Positions 50,584 through 59,805 of a stretch of 64,000 bases of DNA are shown here, one piece after another; positions within the stretch are counted from its first letter, which is position 1; every line of letters starts with the position of its first letter. Source of the stretch: CAYSFW01 sp964620675 (GTDB lineage Bacteria > Pseudomonadota > Gammaproteobacteria > UWMA-0217). The position numbers were made by a program, and so were the translations under genes. The notes beneath the pieces are model-generated. The model was not told where the DNA came from. It saw only the letters and a program-made list of their open reading frames with translations, and ran no database searches. The stretch covers positions 62,001 to 126,000 of the forward strand of contig CAZUJU010000002.1 in NCBI GenBank assembly GCA_964620675.1, read 5' to 3'.

Positions 50584-51791
50584 GCGCCCAGCACCGGGCG
50601 CACCAAGCGCGGCAACTCGCCGCGCAACCCCATGGCCTGCCGCATCAGCTCGTGCTTGAGCGGCGTGGCCCGGTCGACCAGGCTCAAACCCGTGTTGCGC
50701 AACCACGGTAACGGTGGCGCCTGAACCCCGAACAGCCACTTGAGCCCCTCCATCGCGCGCTGCATCAGCGCGTTTTCGCCGGCGCGCGCGCGCTCGTAGC
50801 GGCGCAACACCACCTGACTGCCGGGATCGCGACGGGTGTCGAGCAAGGTCTGCGCCAGCACCGCCGCGTCGAGAAAACCGAGATTCGCGCCTTGTCCCGC
50901 CAGCGGGTGGATGGTGTGCGCAGCGTCGCCGATCAGCGCCACCCGGGTGCCGATATATCGCTCCGCATGCCGCCCTCGGAGTGGAAACGCGACCCGCGGC
51001 CCCACCTCCAGTACCGGCCCCAAGCGCGCTGCTAGCGCCTCGGTCAACGCGACGGCAAAGGCCTCGTCGTCCAATGCCAACAACTCGTCCGCGCGTTCGT
51101 CAGCAACACTCCAGACGATCGAGCTGAGATCGTTCTGCAGTGGCAGAAACGCCAACACACCATACGGCAGGAAGCGTTGCCACGCGGTTTGCCGATTGGG
51201 CTGTTCGGTACGCGCCACGCACACGATGCCGCGTTGACCATAGTCAGCCATACGTTGCTCGATCCCGGCGAGCGCCCGTACTTGCGATTGCGCGCCGTCG
51301 GCACCGACCAGCAGCGGCGCGATCAAGTGCCGGCCGTCGTCCAGCGTTACAATGACCTCGCGGGTGTCGGCAGCGAAACCGCGCAGCGTGGCGGGACACA
51401 ACCAGTCGAGGCTGGGCTGAGCGTGCGCCGCCTGCAACAAAGCAAGCTGAAGCAGTCGATTTTCGGCGATATGGCCGAGGTTCGGCTCGCCGAGATCGTT
51501 GGCAGAGAACTGAATCGCCCCGTCGCCTTGCGCATCCCAAACCACCATATGCTGGTACGGCGAAACTCGCCAGGCCTGTAACTGCGGCCACACGCCTAGC
51601 CGAGCCATTAGATTCTGAGCCGCGCGACTGACCGCGATCACACGCTGATCATAGGGATCGTTCGGCGCGAACGGCGCCGGTTCGCGCGCCTCGATCACCC
51701 CGACCCGCTTGCCTTCACGCGCGAGCGCCAACGCCAAGGTCAATCCGATCATGCCGCCACCGACGACGATCACGTCATAGCGCAGAATCAT
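50580..51791 (-). CDS. UbiI/VisC-type FAD-dependent ubiquinone hydroxylase
   Basis: 403 residues from ATG 51791, which overlaps the upstream ubiH stop (ATGA). FAD-binding VVGGGMIGLTLALALA at the N-terminus, DGAQSQVR mid-protein, and GDAAHTIHPLAGQGAN are the three class A flavoprotein monooxygenase motifs. It hydroxylates the ring of ubiquinone precursors. It forms an operon with ubiH, pepP and ygfB as in E. coli. Which carbon it attacks (UbiI or UbiF type) is not decided. Confidence 0.92.
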   Translation of the reverse strand: MILRYDVIVVGGGMIGLTLALALAREGKRVGVIEAREPAPFAPNDPYDQRVIAVSRAAQNLMARLGVWPQLQAWRVSPYQHMVVWDAQGDGAIQFSANDLGEPNLGHIAENRLLQLALLQAAHAQPSLDWLCPATLRGFAADTREVIVTLDDGRHLIAPLLVGADGAQSQVRALAGIEQRMADYGQRGIVCVARTEQPNRQTAWQRFLPYGVLAFLPLQNDLSSIVWSVADERADELLALDDEAFAVALTEALAARLGPVLEVGPRVAFPLRGRHAERYIGTRVALIGDAAHTIHPLAGQGANLGFLDAAVLAQTLLDTRRDPGSQVVLRRYERARAGENALMQRAMEGLKWLFGVQAPPLPWLRNTGLSLVDRATPLKHELMRQAMGLRGELPRLVRPVLGA

Positions 51792-53017
51792 TCCAAACGC
51801 CTCTCCCAAGCGGTCCCGCGGGCCAGCCGCGCCTCTGTCGGATAGGCAAGCCCCATGCCGATGCGCGCGATGCGTCGCTTGAACGCAGGTAAAAAATCAA
51901 GCATGAACAAGCCCGCGGTTCGCGCCAGACTCACCGGCAGCCAGGGATTGGCAAACACCCGCAACAGGCCATCCGTCATTGCTACCGTGCGGTCGATATC
52001 CGGCTGCCGCTGGCCTGCATAGCGGTGCAGAACCGTCGGATCGCCAGGATCCGGGGCGTCACGCAATAAACTCGCGAGGGTAGCGACGTCGCGCAAGGCC
52101 AGATTGAGCCCCTGCCCCGCAACCGGATGTACGGTGTGCGCCGCGTTGCCGATTAACAACGCACGCTCACCCACGAGGCGCGCGGCACGTACGCGCGAAA
52201 GCGGATAGGCCTCGCGCCGCCCCGCTTGGGTGAATGTCCCCGCGCGATAGCCGAAGCGCGCCTGCAAGGCGGCGAGAAACGCACGCTCGTCGAGCGCCAG
52301 CAACGCCTCTGCCTGCGTCGGCGTCTGAGTCCAAACCAGCGCGTAGCGTTGCGGGCCGAGCGGTAACAGCGCCATGGGCCCCTCGTCGGTGAAGCGTTCG
52401 AACGCGCTGCCCCGCGGCGACGATTCCGCGTGGACGTTGGCGACCACGGCGCTTTGCTCATAGTCGATCTGTTCCGCCGCGATCCCAAGTGCTTGACGGG
52501 TCGGCGAGTGAGCCCCGTCCGCTGCGATCAGCAAGGCTGCGTTCAACGCCTTCGGTGCGGTGTCTCCTGAGAGACTCACCGCCACCGCGTCAGGCAGCGG
52601 CTGCACCGCGACCACCCGCGCCGGCGCAATCGTTACAATATTAGGCGCATCCGCGATCGCATCCAGCATCGCCTGCAATAGCAAGCGGTTAACGATGACA
52701 TACCCGAGCGCCGGCAGCCCTTCGTCCGCGGCGTGCAGACGCGTCGCACCGAATCGCCCACGTTGCGAGACGTGGACCTGAGTCATCGGCTCGGCCGCGT
52801 CCGCTAGCCGCGACCAGAGCCCGATGCCCTCCAGGATCAGACGCGAGGAAAGACCAAGCGCGACCGAGCGTTCGTTGTAGACATCTTCGATCGGCACCTC
52901 AGGGGCGCGGGCCTCGACCAACGCGATGCGCTTACCGAGCGGTGCCAGCGCCAACGCCAGCGCGCCCCCCACCAGCCCGCCACCGGCGATGATGAGGTCG
53001 AATTCTTCCGCGCTCAC
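51788..53017 (-). CDS. ubiH: UbiH-type FAD-dependent ubiquinone hydroxylase
   Basis: 409 residues from GTG 53017, overlapping the pepP stop as GTGA. Motifs: IAGGGLVGGALALALA, ADGAHSPTR and GNAAHTVHPVAGQGLN. UbiH hydroxylates 2-octaprenyl-6-methoxyphenol. Gene order ygfB-pepP-ubiH-visC with overlapping ends matches E. coli, which supports the symbol. Respiratory quinone here would therefore include ubiquinone. Confidence 0.94.
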   Translation of the reverse strand: MSAEEFDLIIAGGGLVGGALALALAPLGKRIALVEARAPEVPIEDVYNERSVALGLSSRLILEGIGLWSRLADAAEPMTQVHVSQRGRFGATRLHAADEGLPALGYVIVNRLLLQAMLDAIADAPNIVTIAPARVVAVQPLPDAVAVSLSGDTAPKALNAALLIAADGAHSPTRQALGIAAEQIDYEQSAVVANVHAESSPRGSAFERFTDEGPMALLPLGPQRYALVWTQTPTQAEALLALDERAFLAALQARFGYRAGTFTQAGRREAYPLSRVRAARLVGERALLIGNAAHTVHPVAGQGLNLALRDVATLASLLRDAPDPGDPTVLHRYAGQRQPDIDRTVAMTDGLLRVFANPWLPVSLARTAGLFMLDFLPAFKRRIARIGMGLAYPTEARLARGTAWERRLE

Positions 53018-54333
53018 GCCGGTTCCGCCATCAGACGCTCGATCGCATCGGGGGTCTTGGCCAAGGCGCCGGTCAGGACCTCGTTACTGTCGCGGGTCAC
53101 CACCACATCGTCCTCGATCCGGATGCCGATATCCCACCACCGCTTGTCCACGCCCTTGCTCTGCGCCGGGATATAAATGCCCGGCTCGACCGTCATCGTC
53201 ATGCCGGGTTCGAGCAGGCGCCACTCTTCATCGACCTTGTAGTCACCGACATCATGCACGTCGAGCCCCAACCAGTGGCCGGTGCGATGCATATAGAACT
53301 GGCGGTAGGCACCGTCCTTGATCAGCTTGGTGAGCGAACCTTGCAGCAATTTGAGCTGGATCATGCCCTTGGTAAGCACGCGCACCGCCGCGGTGTGCGG
53401 ATCGTTCCAATGATTGCCGGGCACCGCCTTCTCGATCGCCGCGAGCTGCGCCTCCAGCACCAGCTCATAGAGCTCCCGCTGCGCCGGGCTGAACTGACCA
53501 TTGACTGGAAACGTCCGCGTGATATCGCTCGCATACCCTTCGTACTCGGCGCCTGCATCGATCAGCAGCAAATCGCCATCGCGCAGTGCTTCGTTGTTTT
53601 CGCGGTAATGCAAGATGCAGCCGTTGGCGCCGCCGCCGACGATCGGCGTATAGGCGATATCGGCGTTGGCCTTGCGAAACTCGTACAGCAACTCCGCTTC
53701 GACCTGGAACTCATACTGCCCCGGCTGGCAGGCGCGCATCGCGCGCTCATGCGCCCGCACCGAAATCGCCGCAGCCTCGCGCATCAACCCGATCTCGGCA
53801 CGCGATTTGTACAGACGCATCTCGTGCAGCAGATATTCGAGGTCAATGAACTGATGCGGCGCGACCACCCCGGTACGCACCTTGCGCCGGAGCTGGTTCA
53901 CCCAGTCCATCAAACGGCGGTCGAACTGCGGATCCTTGCCCATGCTGTAATAGACCTTGACGCAGTGTTCCAGCAGCCCGGGCAGAATCTCGTCGATATC
54001 GCTGTACGGAAACGCGTCGTCGGCGGCGAACCGCGCGATCGCGCCTTCCTGCCCCGCCCGGCGGCCGTGCCAGGTTTCCTGTTCCGGATCGCGTTCGCGG
54101 CAAAAAAGAATAAACTCTCCTTGCGGCCGTTTCGGTATCAAAACCGCCACCGCGTCAGGCTCATTGAACCCGGTGAGATAGAGAAAATCGCTATCCTGGC
54201 GGTAACGGTATTCGACATCGCGATTGCGGATCCGCTCCGGCGCGGAGGGAATGATCGCGATGGCGCCAGGCCCCATCTGACGCATCAATTGGCGGCGGCG
54301 GCGTTGATATTCCTTAGCGGGCAGGCGCTTCAA
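53014..54333 (-). CDS. pepP: Xaa-Pro aminopeptidase
   Basis: 439 residues from TTG 54333, with GGGAG six bases upstream; E. coli PepP has 441. A frame back to 54390 would overlap ygfB. The pita-bread metal site is complete: DAGAEYEGYASDITRTFP (two Asp), HRTGHWLGLDVHD (His), TVEPGIY and GIRIEDDVVV (two Glu), for two Mn ions. It removes N-terminal residues before proline in the cytosol. It is coupled to ubiH by overlapping codons. Confidence 0.96.
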   Translation of the reverse strand: MKRLPAKEYQRRRRQLMRQMGPGAIAIIPSAPERIRNRDVEYRYRQDSDFLYLTGFNEPDAVAVLIPKRPQGEFILFCRERDPEQETWHGRRAGQEGAIARFAADDAFPYSDIDEILPGLLEHCVKVYYSMGKDPQFDRRLMDWVNQLRRKVRTGVVAPHQFIDLEYLLHEMRLYKSRAEIGLMREAAAISVRAHERAMRACQPGQYEFQVEAELLYEFRKANADIAYTPIVGGGANGCILHYRENNEALRDGDLLLIDAGAEYEGYASDITRTFPVNGQFSPAQRELYELVLEAQLAAIEKAVPGNHWNDPHTAAVRVLTKGMIQLKLLQGSLTKLIKDGAYRQFYMHRTGHWLGLDVHDVGDYKVDEEWRLLEPGMTMTVEPGIYIPAQSKGVDKRWWDIGIRIEDDVVVTRDSNEVLTGALAKTPDAIERLMAEPA

Positions 54334-54349
54334 TTCGGACTCCCTGATC

Positions 54350-54916
54350 TCACAGTGATGACAACGGTGTGGCGGGCGGTTGAAGCGCATCGCGCAACAT
54401 CATCGCCCCCAAACGGAGGAATTCGATCAATTCGAAATAGACCTGCTCATCCGCCTCGGTCTCCTCGGTCGCAAATTCCGTGTTCGAAATATTTCGGCAG
54501 TCTGCTAAAAACTCCCGGCTTTCCCGATCCATCAACTTGCGCGTCGCCGTGCCCTGTTCAGCCATGCCGTAGAGCAAACCGCGCGCCCAATCGCAGGCCG
54601 CTGCGACCCGCAATTCGAGCGTCTGGTCGTCATCCGGCAACAGCAGTCTGAGCTCCAAATCCCCGCCGCCCAGTTGCGCGTGACTGATTCGGTAAACCCG
54701 GTCCAGCACCGTCAACGCCTCCGCCTGCGCCCGATTACCCGGGTCGGTTTGACCAACGATCGTCTGCGCGAACTCGGCGACATCGACGTGATTGAACCGG
54801 ATGAGGTTCCCGATCAACATGCCATGCACCTCGGCCGGACTCAGCACCGCATCGGTTGCATTCAAAGCGTCTTCAAGTGCCCGAAAGTCGGACGGTTCAA
54901 AGGAATCGGATTTCAT
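54350..54916 (-). CDS. ygfB: UPF0149/YgfB-family protein
   Basis: 188 residues. All-helical YgfB family: LSPAEVHGMLIGNLI near the N-terminus, CDWARGLLYGM in the middle and an acidic C-terminus (TEETEADEQVYFELIEFLRLG). In E. coli and Pseudomonas it lies upstream of pepP, as here (16 bases). In P. aeruginosa YgfB has a regulatory role; the function here is not established. ATG 54916. It is divergent from the zapA unit. Confidence 0.92.
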   Translation of the reverse strand: MKSDSFEPSDFRALEDALNATDAVLSPAEVHGMLIGNLIRFNHVDVAEFAQTIVGQTDPGNRAQAEALTVLDRVYRISHAQLGGGDLELRLLLPDDDQTLELRVAAACDWARGLLYGMAEQGTATRKLMDRESREFLADCRNISNTEFATEETEADEQVYFELIEFLRLGAMMLRDALQPPATPLSSL

Positions 54917-55115
54917 ATCGCCAGGGTGAAATGCGGAACGATGACTACGGAGCGATCACGGCATCCCGCCTCTACGGCGATGGATCGCACTGGCTCCGCG
55001 CGGAATTCTATCATCGGCGCCATTCGCACACCTATTACCCACGCCCGGGAGATTACCTACCTTGGCATGGCCTGCGCCATTTGACCGTGAAAATCAATCA
55101 GCCTACTATCAGCTT

Positions 55116-55346
55116 ATGGCACAGACACCCGACCAATCTCCGGATTCAGCGCTAGGCAGGCTCGAAAACCGACTCGACGAACTGCTCGATCTCGCGGTGC
55201 AGTTGCGCAAGGAAAATGCGCGCTTACGCCAAGAAAACCTGCACTTGGTCGCCGAGCGCAGCCAGTTGCTGACCAATCGCGATAAGGTCAGAACCCAGGT
55301 CGAGTCCATGATCAACCGGCTCAAGACGATGGAGCACAGCGCATGA
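55116..55346 (+). CDS. Small coiled-coil protein preceding zapA (TIGR02449 type)
   Basis: 76 residues from ATG 55116. Almost wholly a coiled coil (LDELLDLAVQLRKENARLRQ), like the small conserved protein found just upstream of zapA in gammaproteobacteria and resembling ZapB. It likely contributes to Z-ring function, by position. Its stop overlaps the zapA start (ATGA). Confidence 0.85.
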   Translation: MAQTPDQSPDSALGRLENRLDELLDLAVQLRKENARLRQENLHLVAERSQLLTNRDKVRTQVESMINRLKTMEHSA

Positions 55347-55657
55347 GTCCCGAGCCGGTGATGGTCAAGGTCAAAATTCTCGACAAGGAGTTGCAGATCG
55401 CCTGCCCGGAGAACGAACGCACGGCGTTGCTGGCCTCTGCGGAGTTGCTGAACCAGCGGATGAAGCAACTGCGCGAGTCGGGTAAGGTGATCGGTGCCGA
55501 TCGGGTTGCGATCATGGCGGCATTGAACCTCACGCACGAAATGTTGCAGCAGCGCGACGAACGGTCCGAACTCGGACACACGCTGCAACGCCGGATCGAG
55601 TCGATGCAGGCGCGCGTCGAGCGGGCACTGAGCCACGCGCGCCAGGTTGAGATGTAG
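55343..55657 (+). CDS. zapA: Cell division protein ZapA
   Basis: 104 residues. N-terminal VKVKILDKELQIACPENER and the LNQRMKQLRESGKV helix followed by ADRVAIMAALNLTHEML, typical of ZapA. It binds FtsZ and stabilises the Z-ring at mid-cell. Start overlaps the upstream coiled-coil gene. The 6S RNA gene begins 10 bases after it, a conserved arrangement in gammaproteobacteria. Confidence 0.95.
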   Translation: MSPEPVMVKVKILDKELQIACPENERTALLASAELLNQRMKQLRESGKVIGADRVAIMAALNLTHEMLQQRDERSELGHTLQRRIESMQARVERALSHARQVEM

Positions 55658-55666
55658 AGTTAGTTT

Positions 55667-55857
55667 CGGGTACCTCTGCGGTGCTCGCGAGCGGCTGGGT
55701 AAAACCCTTGAGCCTAATTTCTTACCCCGGGAACCGGGATGCGACAGTCGGTGAGCATGGCCGCTTCGGCGGTAAGCCTGAAGACTCCGCCAAGGTTCCC
55801 ACTTGAACCTCAGGTTCAAGGTCGAAGGCCGCGGACGACATTGTGGAGTGTACCCCC
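55667..55857 (+). ncRNA. ssrS: 6S RNA
   Basis: About 190 bases between zapA and fau. The closing stem pairs GGGTAC (55668) with GTACCC (55850). Conserved blocks typical of 6S RNA are present: GCTCGCGAGCGG, CCCTTGAGCC, GGTGAGCATGGCCGC, TTGAACCTCAGGTTCAAGG and GCGGACGACA. 6S RNA mimics an open promoter and binds sigma70-RNA polymerase in stationary phase. The 3' end overlaps the first codons of fau. Confidence 0.95.
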
Positions 55858-56475
55858 CTATTTTCCGAGCGCGATCCTCGCGCCCTACGTAAGCATCTAC
55901 GCCAGCGACGCGATGCGATTGCCCCCGCGCAGCGGCGAAGCGCCGCACGGAGTGCAAGCCGGAATCTGGCCCATTGGCGCGAAATTCATCACGCCCAGGA
56001 CATTGCCTGTTACCTCTCCGTAAACGCCGAATTTCCGACCACGGACCTGATACGATGGCTGTGGGGCCAGGGTAAGCGCTTATACCTGCCGGTGCTTCAA
56101 TCGGGCCGACACAAGCGTATATTGAACTTTCAACGCTACACGCCCTTCACCCGCCTGCGTCGCAACCGACTCAAAATATGGGAACCGGTTGGCAATCCTC
56201 GCGACCGGATCTCGGCGACCGCGCTGGATCTGGTGATTACCCCCCTGGTCGGCTTCGACCCCTACGGCAATCGGATCGGGATGGGCGGCGGCTACTACGA
56301 CCGCACATTCGCATTCTTGCTGCGGCCGGGACGACAGCGTCCACGGTTATTAGGGATGGCCTTCGAGGCGCAACGCGTGACAAGGATCGTCGCCGAGCAC
56401 TGGGATGTCCCGCTGCACGGCGTGGTGACCGAGCGCGGACTTACGGTATTCCCGCGGCGCCCGCGAGCCGGGTGA
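55843..56475 (+). CDS. fau: 5-formyltetrahydrofolate cyclo-ligase
   Basis: 210 residues from GTG 55843, the only plausible start codon before the conserved region. The C-terminal signature NRIGMGGGYYDRTF is the ATP/substrate loop of the family, and LRKHLRQRRDAI is the usual N-terminal segment. It recycles 5-formyl-THF to methenyl-THF. It is cotranscribed with 6S RNA in E. coli (ygfA), and the overlap here suggests the same. Confidence 0.92.
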   Translation: MECTPLFSERDPRALRKHLRQRRDAIAPAQRRSAARSASRNLAHWREIHHAQDIACYLSVNAEFPTTDLIRWLWGQGKRLYLPVLQSGRHKRILNFQRYTPFTRLRRNRLKIWEPVGNPRDRISATALDLVITPLVGFDPYGNRIGMGGGYYDRTFAFLLRPGRQRPRLLGMAFEAQRVTRIVAEHWDVPLHGVVTERGLTVFPRRPRAG

Positions 56476-56498
56476 TCGAGGGCGCCAGAGCCTTGTCG

Positions 56499-56753
56499 TT
56501 AAGCCATTTTCGCGGCGCGCGACTGCAACAGCTGATACAGCTTGTCCTTAAGGTGCACGCGTTTCAATTTGAGCTCTTCGGCGTAGGCGTCTGAAACCGG
56601 CTCAACGTTCTGTTCGATCTTCAGGATTTCCTCGTCCAGTGCATCGTACTCTTTGTAGAGACTGACGAAGTGAAGATCCGACTGCAGCAGATCCTTGATC
56701 AATCCCTGATACTCCGGGAACTCGTGCGGCAGGTCGTGGCGTTCTCCAAACAT
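56499..56753 (-). CDS. YdcH/DUF465-family protein
   Basis: 84 residues. Helical hairpin protein: FPEYQGLIKDLLQSDLHF and EELKLKRVHLKDKLYQLL are characteristic of the YdcH (DUF465) family. Function is unknown. Convergent with fau. ATG 56753 is preceded by CAGAGGTAGCC, a good binding site. Confidence 0.9.
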   Translation of the reverse strand: MFGERHDLPHEFPEYQGLIKDLLQSDLHFVSLYKEYDALDEEILKIEQNVEPVSDAYAEELKLKRVHLKDKLYQLLQSRAAKMA

Positions 56754-56839
56754 TTGGCTACCTCTGTGTCGGGGTTGGTTTTTTTACATTCTAGCGAGAC
56801 TGCGACGCGCTGCCTATGCCTTGCATCGGGCACGCCCGC

Positions 56840-56882
56840 GAGAAACCCGATTTCTGGCGAGTTTGATCTAAATGGGTTTCTC
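56840..56882 (+). promoter_or_regulatory. Inverted repeat upstream of the EF-G paralogue
   Basis: Perfect 9-base arms GAGAAACCC and GGGTTTCTC separated by 25 bases, 70 bases before ATG 56952. It could be an operator or an mRNA stem. Nothing else identifies it. Confidence 0.4.
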
Positions 56883-56951
56883 GTCCACCCGGGTTCTGCT
56901 AGCGTTCCCGGAATCAGTTTTGAACCACCCGAATAACGCACGAGGGAACCC

Positions 56952-59003
56952 ATGCCTAACTACACCACCGAAGCGATCCGCAATGTTGCGTTGATCGGCG
57001 CCAGCTACGCGGGCAAAACCACACTGGTCGAAGCGATCCTGAAAGAAGCGGGCGCGATTAGCGCGATGGGCAGCGTGGACAAGGGCAACACCCTGTGCGA
57101 TTACGATCCCCTGGAGCGCGAGTACAAACATTCACTCACGGCCTGCATCGCGAGTTCGGATCACGACGCCATCCACGTCAACCTGATCGACACCCCCGGA
57201 CTGCCGGATTTCGTGGGGCAGACCTTGAGCGTCTTTCCCGCGGTGGAAACCGTAGCGGTTGTCATCAACGCCCAGGCCGGCATCGAAATGCACGCCCGGC
57301 GCCTGCTCGAACTCGCGGCGCGGCGCAAGCTCTGCCGCATGATCGTCGTCAATAAAATCGACGGCGCGGACATCGATCTCGCCCTGTTGACCGAGGAGAT
57401 CCGCGAACAATTCGGCCCCGAATGCCTGCCGGTCAACCTGCCTACTGGCGGCGGCAGCGGCGTCGTCGACTGCTTCTTTCAGCGCACCGACGCGCCCACG
57501 GATTTTTCCAGCGCCGACGAAGCGCACACCCGCATCGTCGATCAGGTCGTCGAAATGGACGAGGCGCTGATGGAAGTCTATCTCGAACAAGGCCAGGCCC
57601 TCTCCCCCGAACAATTACACGAGCCGTTCGAGGCCGCGTTGCGCACGGGGCATCTGGTCCCGATCTGCTACGTATCCGCGCAAACCGGCGCCGGCATCCC
57701 GGAGTTGCTCTATGTGCTGGAACATCTGATGCCGAATCCGCTCGAAGGCAATCCACGCCCGTTTCTGCGCGGCGAAGACGCCGACGCGACGCCGTTCACT
57801 GCCACCCCCGATGCCTCCAAGCATGTCGTCGCCCATGTGTTCAAGGTGCTCGCCGACCCCTATGTCGGCAAACTCGCGGTTTTCCGGATCCACCAAGGCA
57901 CCGTCGCCCGCAACACCCAGCTCTACATCGGCAACAGCCGCAAACCGTTCAAGGTGGCCCATCTGCTCAAGCTTCAAGGCAAGCAGCAGATCGAGATCGA
58001 AGACAGCATTCCCGGAGACATCTGCGCGGTCGCCAAGGTCGACGACATCCATTTTGATAACGTCCTACACGACTCGCACGACGAGGACCACCTGCACATG
58101 AAGCCGCTCGAATTCCCGGTGCCGGTGTTCGGACTCGCGTTCGCGCCGAGCGTCCGCGGTGAGGAGCAACGGCTCGGCAACGCGATCCAACGGATCGTCG
58201 AGGAAGACCCCTGCCTGCGGGTCGATCACGACACGTCGCTGAACGAATCCGTGCTACGTGGTTTGGGCGACCTGCATTTGCGTTTCGCGTTTGAGCGGAT
58301 GCGTCAGCGCTTCAAGGTCGAGGCCGACACGCGCCCGCCACGGGTCGCCTATCGCGAAACGATTACCGCGGCCGCCGAGGGACACCACCGGCACAAGAAG
58401 CAGACCGGTGGCGCGGGCCAATTTGGCGAGGTTTTCCTCAAGGTGGAACCCTTGGAGCGTGGCACCGGCTTCAAATTCGTCAACGCGGTCACCGGCGGCG
58501 CAATCCCCGGTCAGTTCATTCCCGCGGTGGAAAAAGGGGTACAGCTCGCGATCGCTGCCGGTGGCATCGCCGGTTACCCGATTCAGGACATCGCCGTGAC
58601 CGTATACGATGGCAAGTACCACCCGGTCGACTCCAAGGAAATCGCGTTTGTCACCGCGGGCAAGAAGGCCTTCTTCGACGCGGTTTCCAAGGCGCGTCCG
58701 GTGGTGCTCGAACCGATCGTCAACCTCGACCTCCAGGTGCCGGACGACGCGATGGGCGCGGTGACCGGCAACCTCTCGACCAAACGCGGACAGGTATCGG
58801 GCACCAGTGGCTTGCCCAACAACATGCTCCGCATCACGGCCGCGGCACCACTCGCCGAGCTGATGAACTACGCCGCGGAACTCAAGTCGATGACCGGCGG
58901 GCGCGGCAACTACACGCTGGAGTTCGACCGCTACGAGGTCGTGCCGCCGATGCTGCAGAAACAGATGGTCGAGCAATTCGGCGGCCACAAGGACGAAGAC
59001 TGA
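56952..59003 (+). CDS. Elongation factor G paralogue (FusA2-like)
   Basis: 683 residues with the full EF-G domain order. The P-loop reads GASYAGKTT (16-24) rather than the usual GHxDxGKTT, then DTPG and NKID. Domain IV has HHRHKKQTGGAGQFGEV, and the C-terminus the ribosome-binding fold of domain V. It resembles the second EF-G class of many bacteria, often with roles in ribosome recycling or unknown. GAGGG precedes ATG. No ribosomal genes are nearby, so this is not the str-operon fusA. Confidence 0.93.
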   Translation: MPNYTTEAIRNVALIGASYAGKTTLVEAILKEAGAISAMGSVDKGNTLCDYDPLEREYKHSLTACIASSDHDAIHVNLIDTPGLPDFVGQTLSVFPAVETVAVVINAQAGIEMHARRLLELAARRKLCRMIVVNKIDGADIDLALLTEEIREQFGPECLPVNLPTGGGSGVVDCFFQRTDAPTDFSSADEAHTRIVDQVVEMDEALMEVYLEQGQALSPEQLHEPFEAALRTGHLVPICYVSAQTGAGIPELLYVLEHLMPNPLEGNPRPFLRGEDADATPFTATPDASKHVVAHVFKVLADPYVGKLAVFRIHQGTVARNTQLYIGNSRKPFKVAHLLKLQGKQQIEIEDSIPGDICAVAKVDDIHFDNVLHDSHDEDHLHMKPLEFPVPVFGLAFAPSVRGEEQRLGNAIQRIVEEDPCLRVDHDTSLNESVLRGLGDLHLRFAFERMRQRFKVEADTRPPRVAYRETITAAAEGHHRHKKQTGGAGQFGEVFLKVEPLERGTGFKFVNAVTGGAIPGQFIPAVEKGVQLAIAAGGIAGYPIQDIAVTVYDGKYHPVDSKEIAFVTAGKKAFFDAVSKARPVVLEPIVNLDLQVPDDAMGAVTGNLSTKRGQVSGTSGLPNNMLRITAAAPLAELMNYAAELKSMTGGRGNYTLEFDRYEVVPPMLQKQMVEQFGGHKDED

Positions 59004-59015
59004 CGCGCGGAACGC

Positions 59016-59690
59016 TCATGGCGATCCTGGCCGGGCCTCAGCCGGGATCGCGGGGTTTTCAAGCGCGCTCAAGCGGGCTTCCAATAGCGCGATTCGCTGC
59101 TCCAACGCGTCAATGCGCGCCGTCGCCGCCCCCGATCGTTCGCCGCGCACTTCCGCCTGCTCGGTGTCCGGCAGCGTGACCGCGCCACACAGGGTGTGGC
59201 TATAGCGGTCTTCGCGCCGCCCCGTGGCCGCTGGAAACCGCACCGCGAGCGGCACCACGCGGGTCATGAACTCCTCCAGCACCGCCACGATTTCATCGAT
59301 ACCGGAGAACTCGGCCATCCGCTCGGTGCGCTGCTTGATCTCGTTCGCGGTTTGCGGCTCGCGCAGCATCAACACGTTCATCACCGCTTGCTGCTTCGGA
59401 TCGAGCCGGAGCTTGCCGCGCATCTTGTGGTAGACGCGATTGGCGCGTTCGCCGTATTCGATTGACGTAAAGCCGCGATCCGCAAGCTGGTTGACCATCC
59501 GCCCCACCTCGCCTTCGGTCAGGGTCATGATCGGCTCGCGACTGGATTTCTGATTGCACGCCAGCATCAGTGAGTGGATGGTCAGCGGATAATTGTTGGG
59601 CGTGGTGAGCTGCTTTTCCATCAGACAGGCAAGCACGCGGGCCTCTTCGGGCGTAAACAGCGGTGATGCGGATTGATCAAGTTGTTCCAT
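59016..59690 (-). CDS. YceH/UPF0502-family protein
   Basis: 224 residues from ATG 59690 with a perfect AGGAG at six bases. DUF480 winged-helix protein: LFTPEEARVLACLMEKQLTTPNNYPLT is the family signature, and the C-terminal coiled coil (RIDALEQRIALLEARLSAL) is typical. Function is unknown, perhaps DNA binding. It is convergent with the EF-G gene, 12 bases apart. Confidence 0.92.
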   Translation of the reverse strand: MEQLDQSASPLFTPEEARVLACLMEKQLTTPNNYPLTIHSLMLACNQKSSREPIMTLTEGEVGRMVNQLADRGFTSIEYGERANRVYHKMRGKLRLDPKQQAVMNVLMLREPQTANEIKQRTERMAEFSGIDEIVAVLEEFMTRVVPLAVRFPAATGRREDRYSHTLCGAVTLPDTEQAEVRGERSGAATARIDALEQRIALLEARLSALENPAIPAEARPGSP

Positions 59691-59805
59691 AATTCGCTCC
59701 TGAGCGCTCAAACTGGGGCACTCATTATCGCCAACTCCGCGCCGGAACGCTGCCCCCGGTAACGGCGCGACGACCGCGGCCCGATCGACCCATGCGACCT
59801 ACGCA

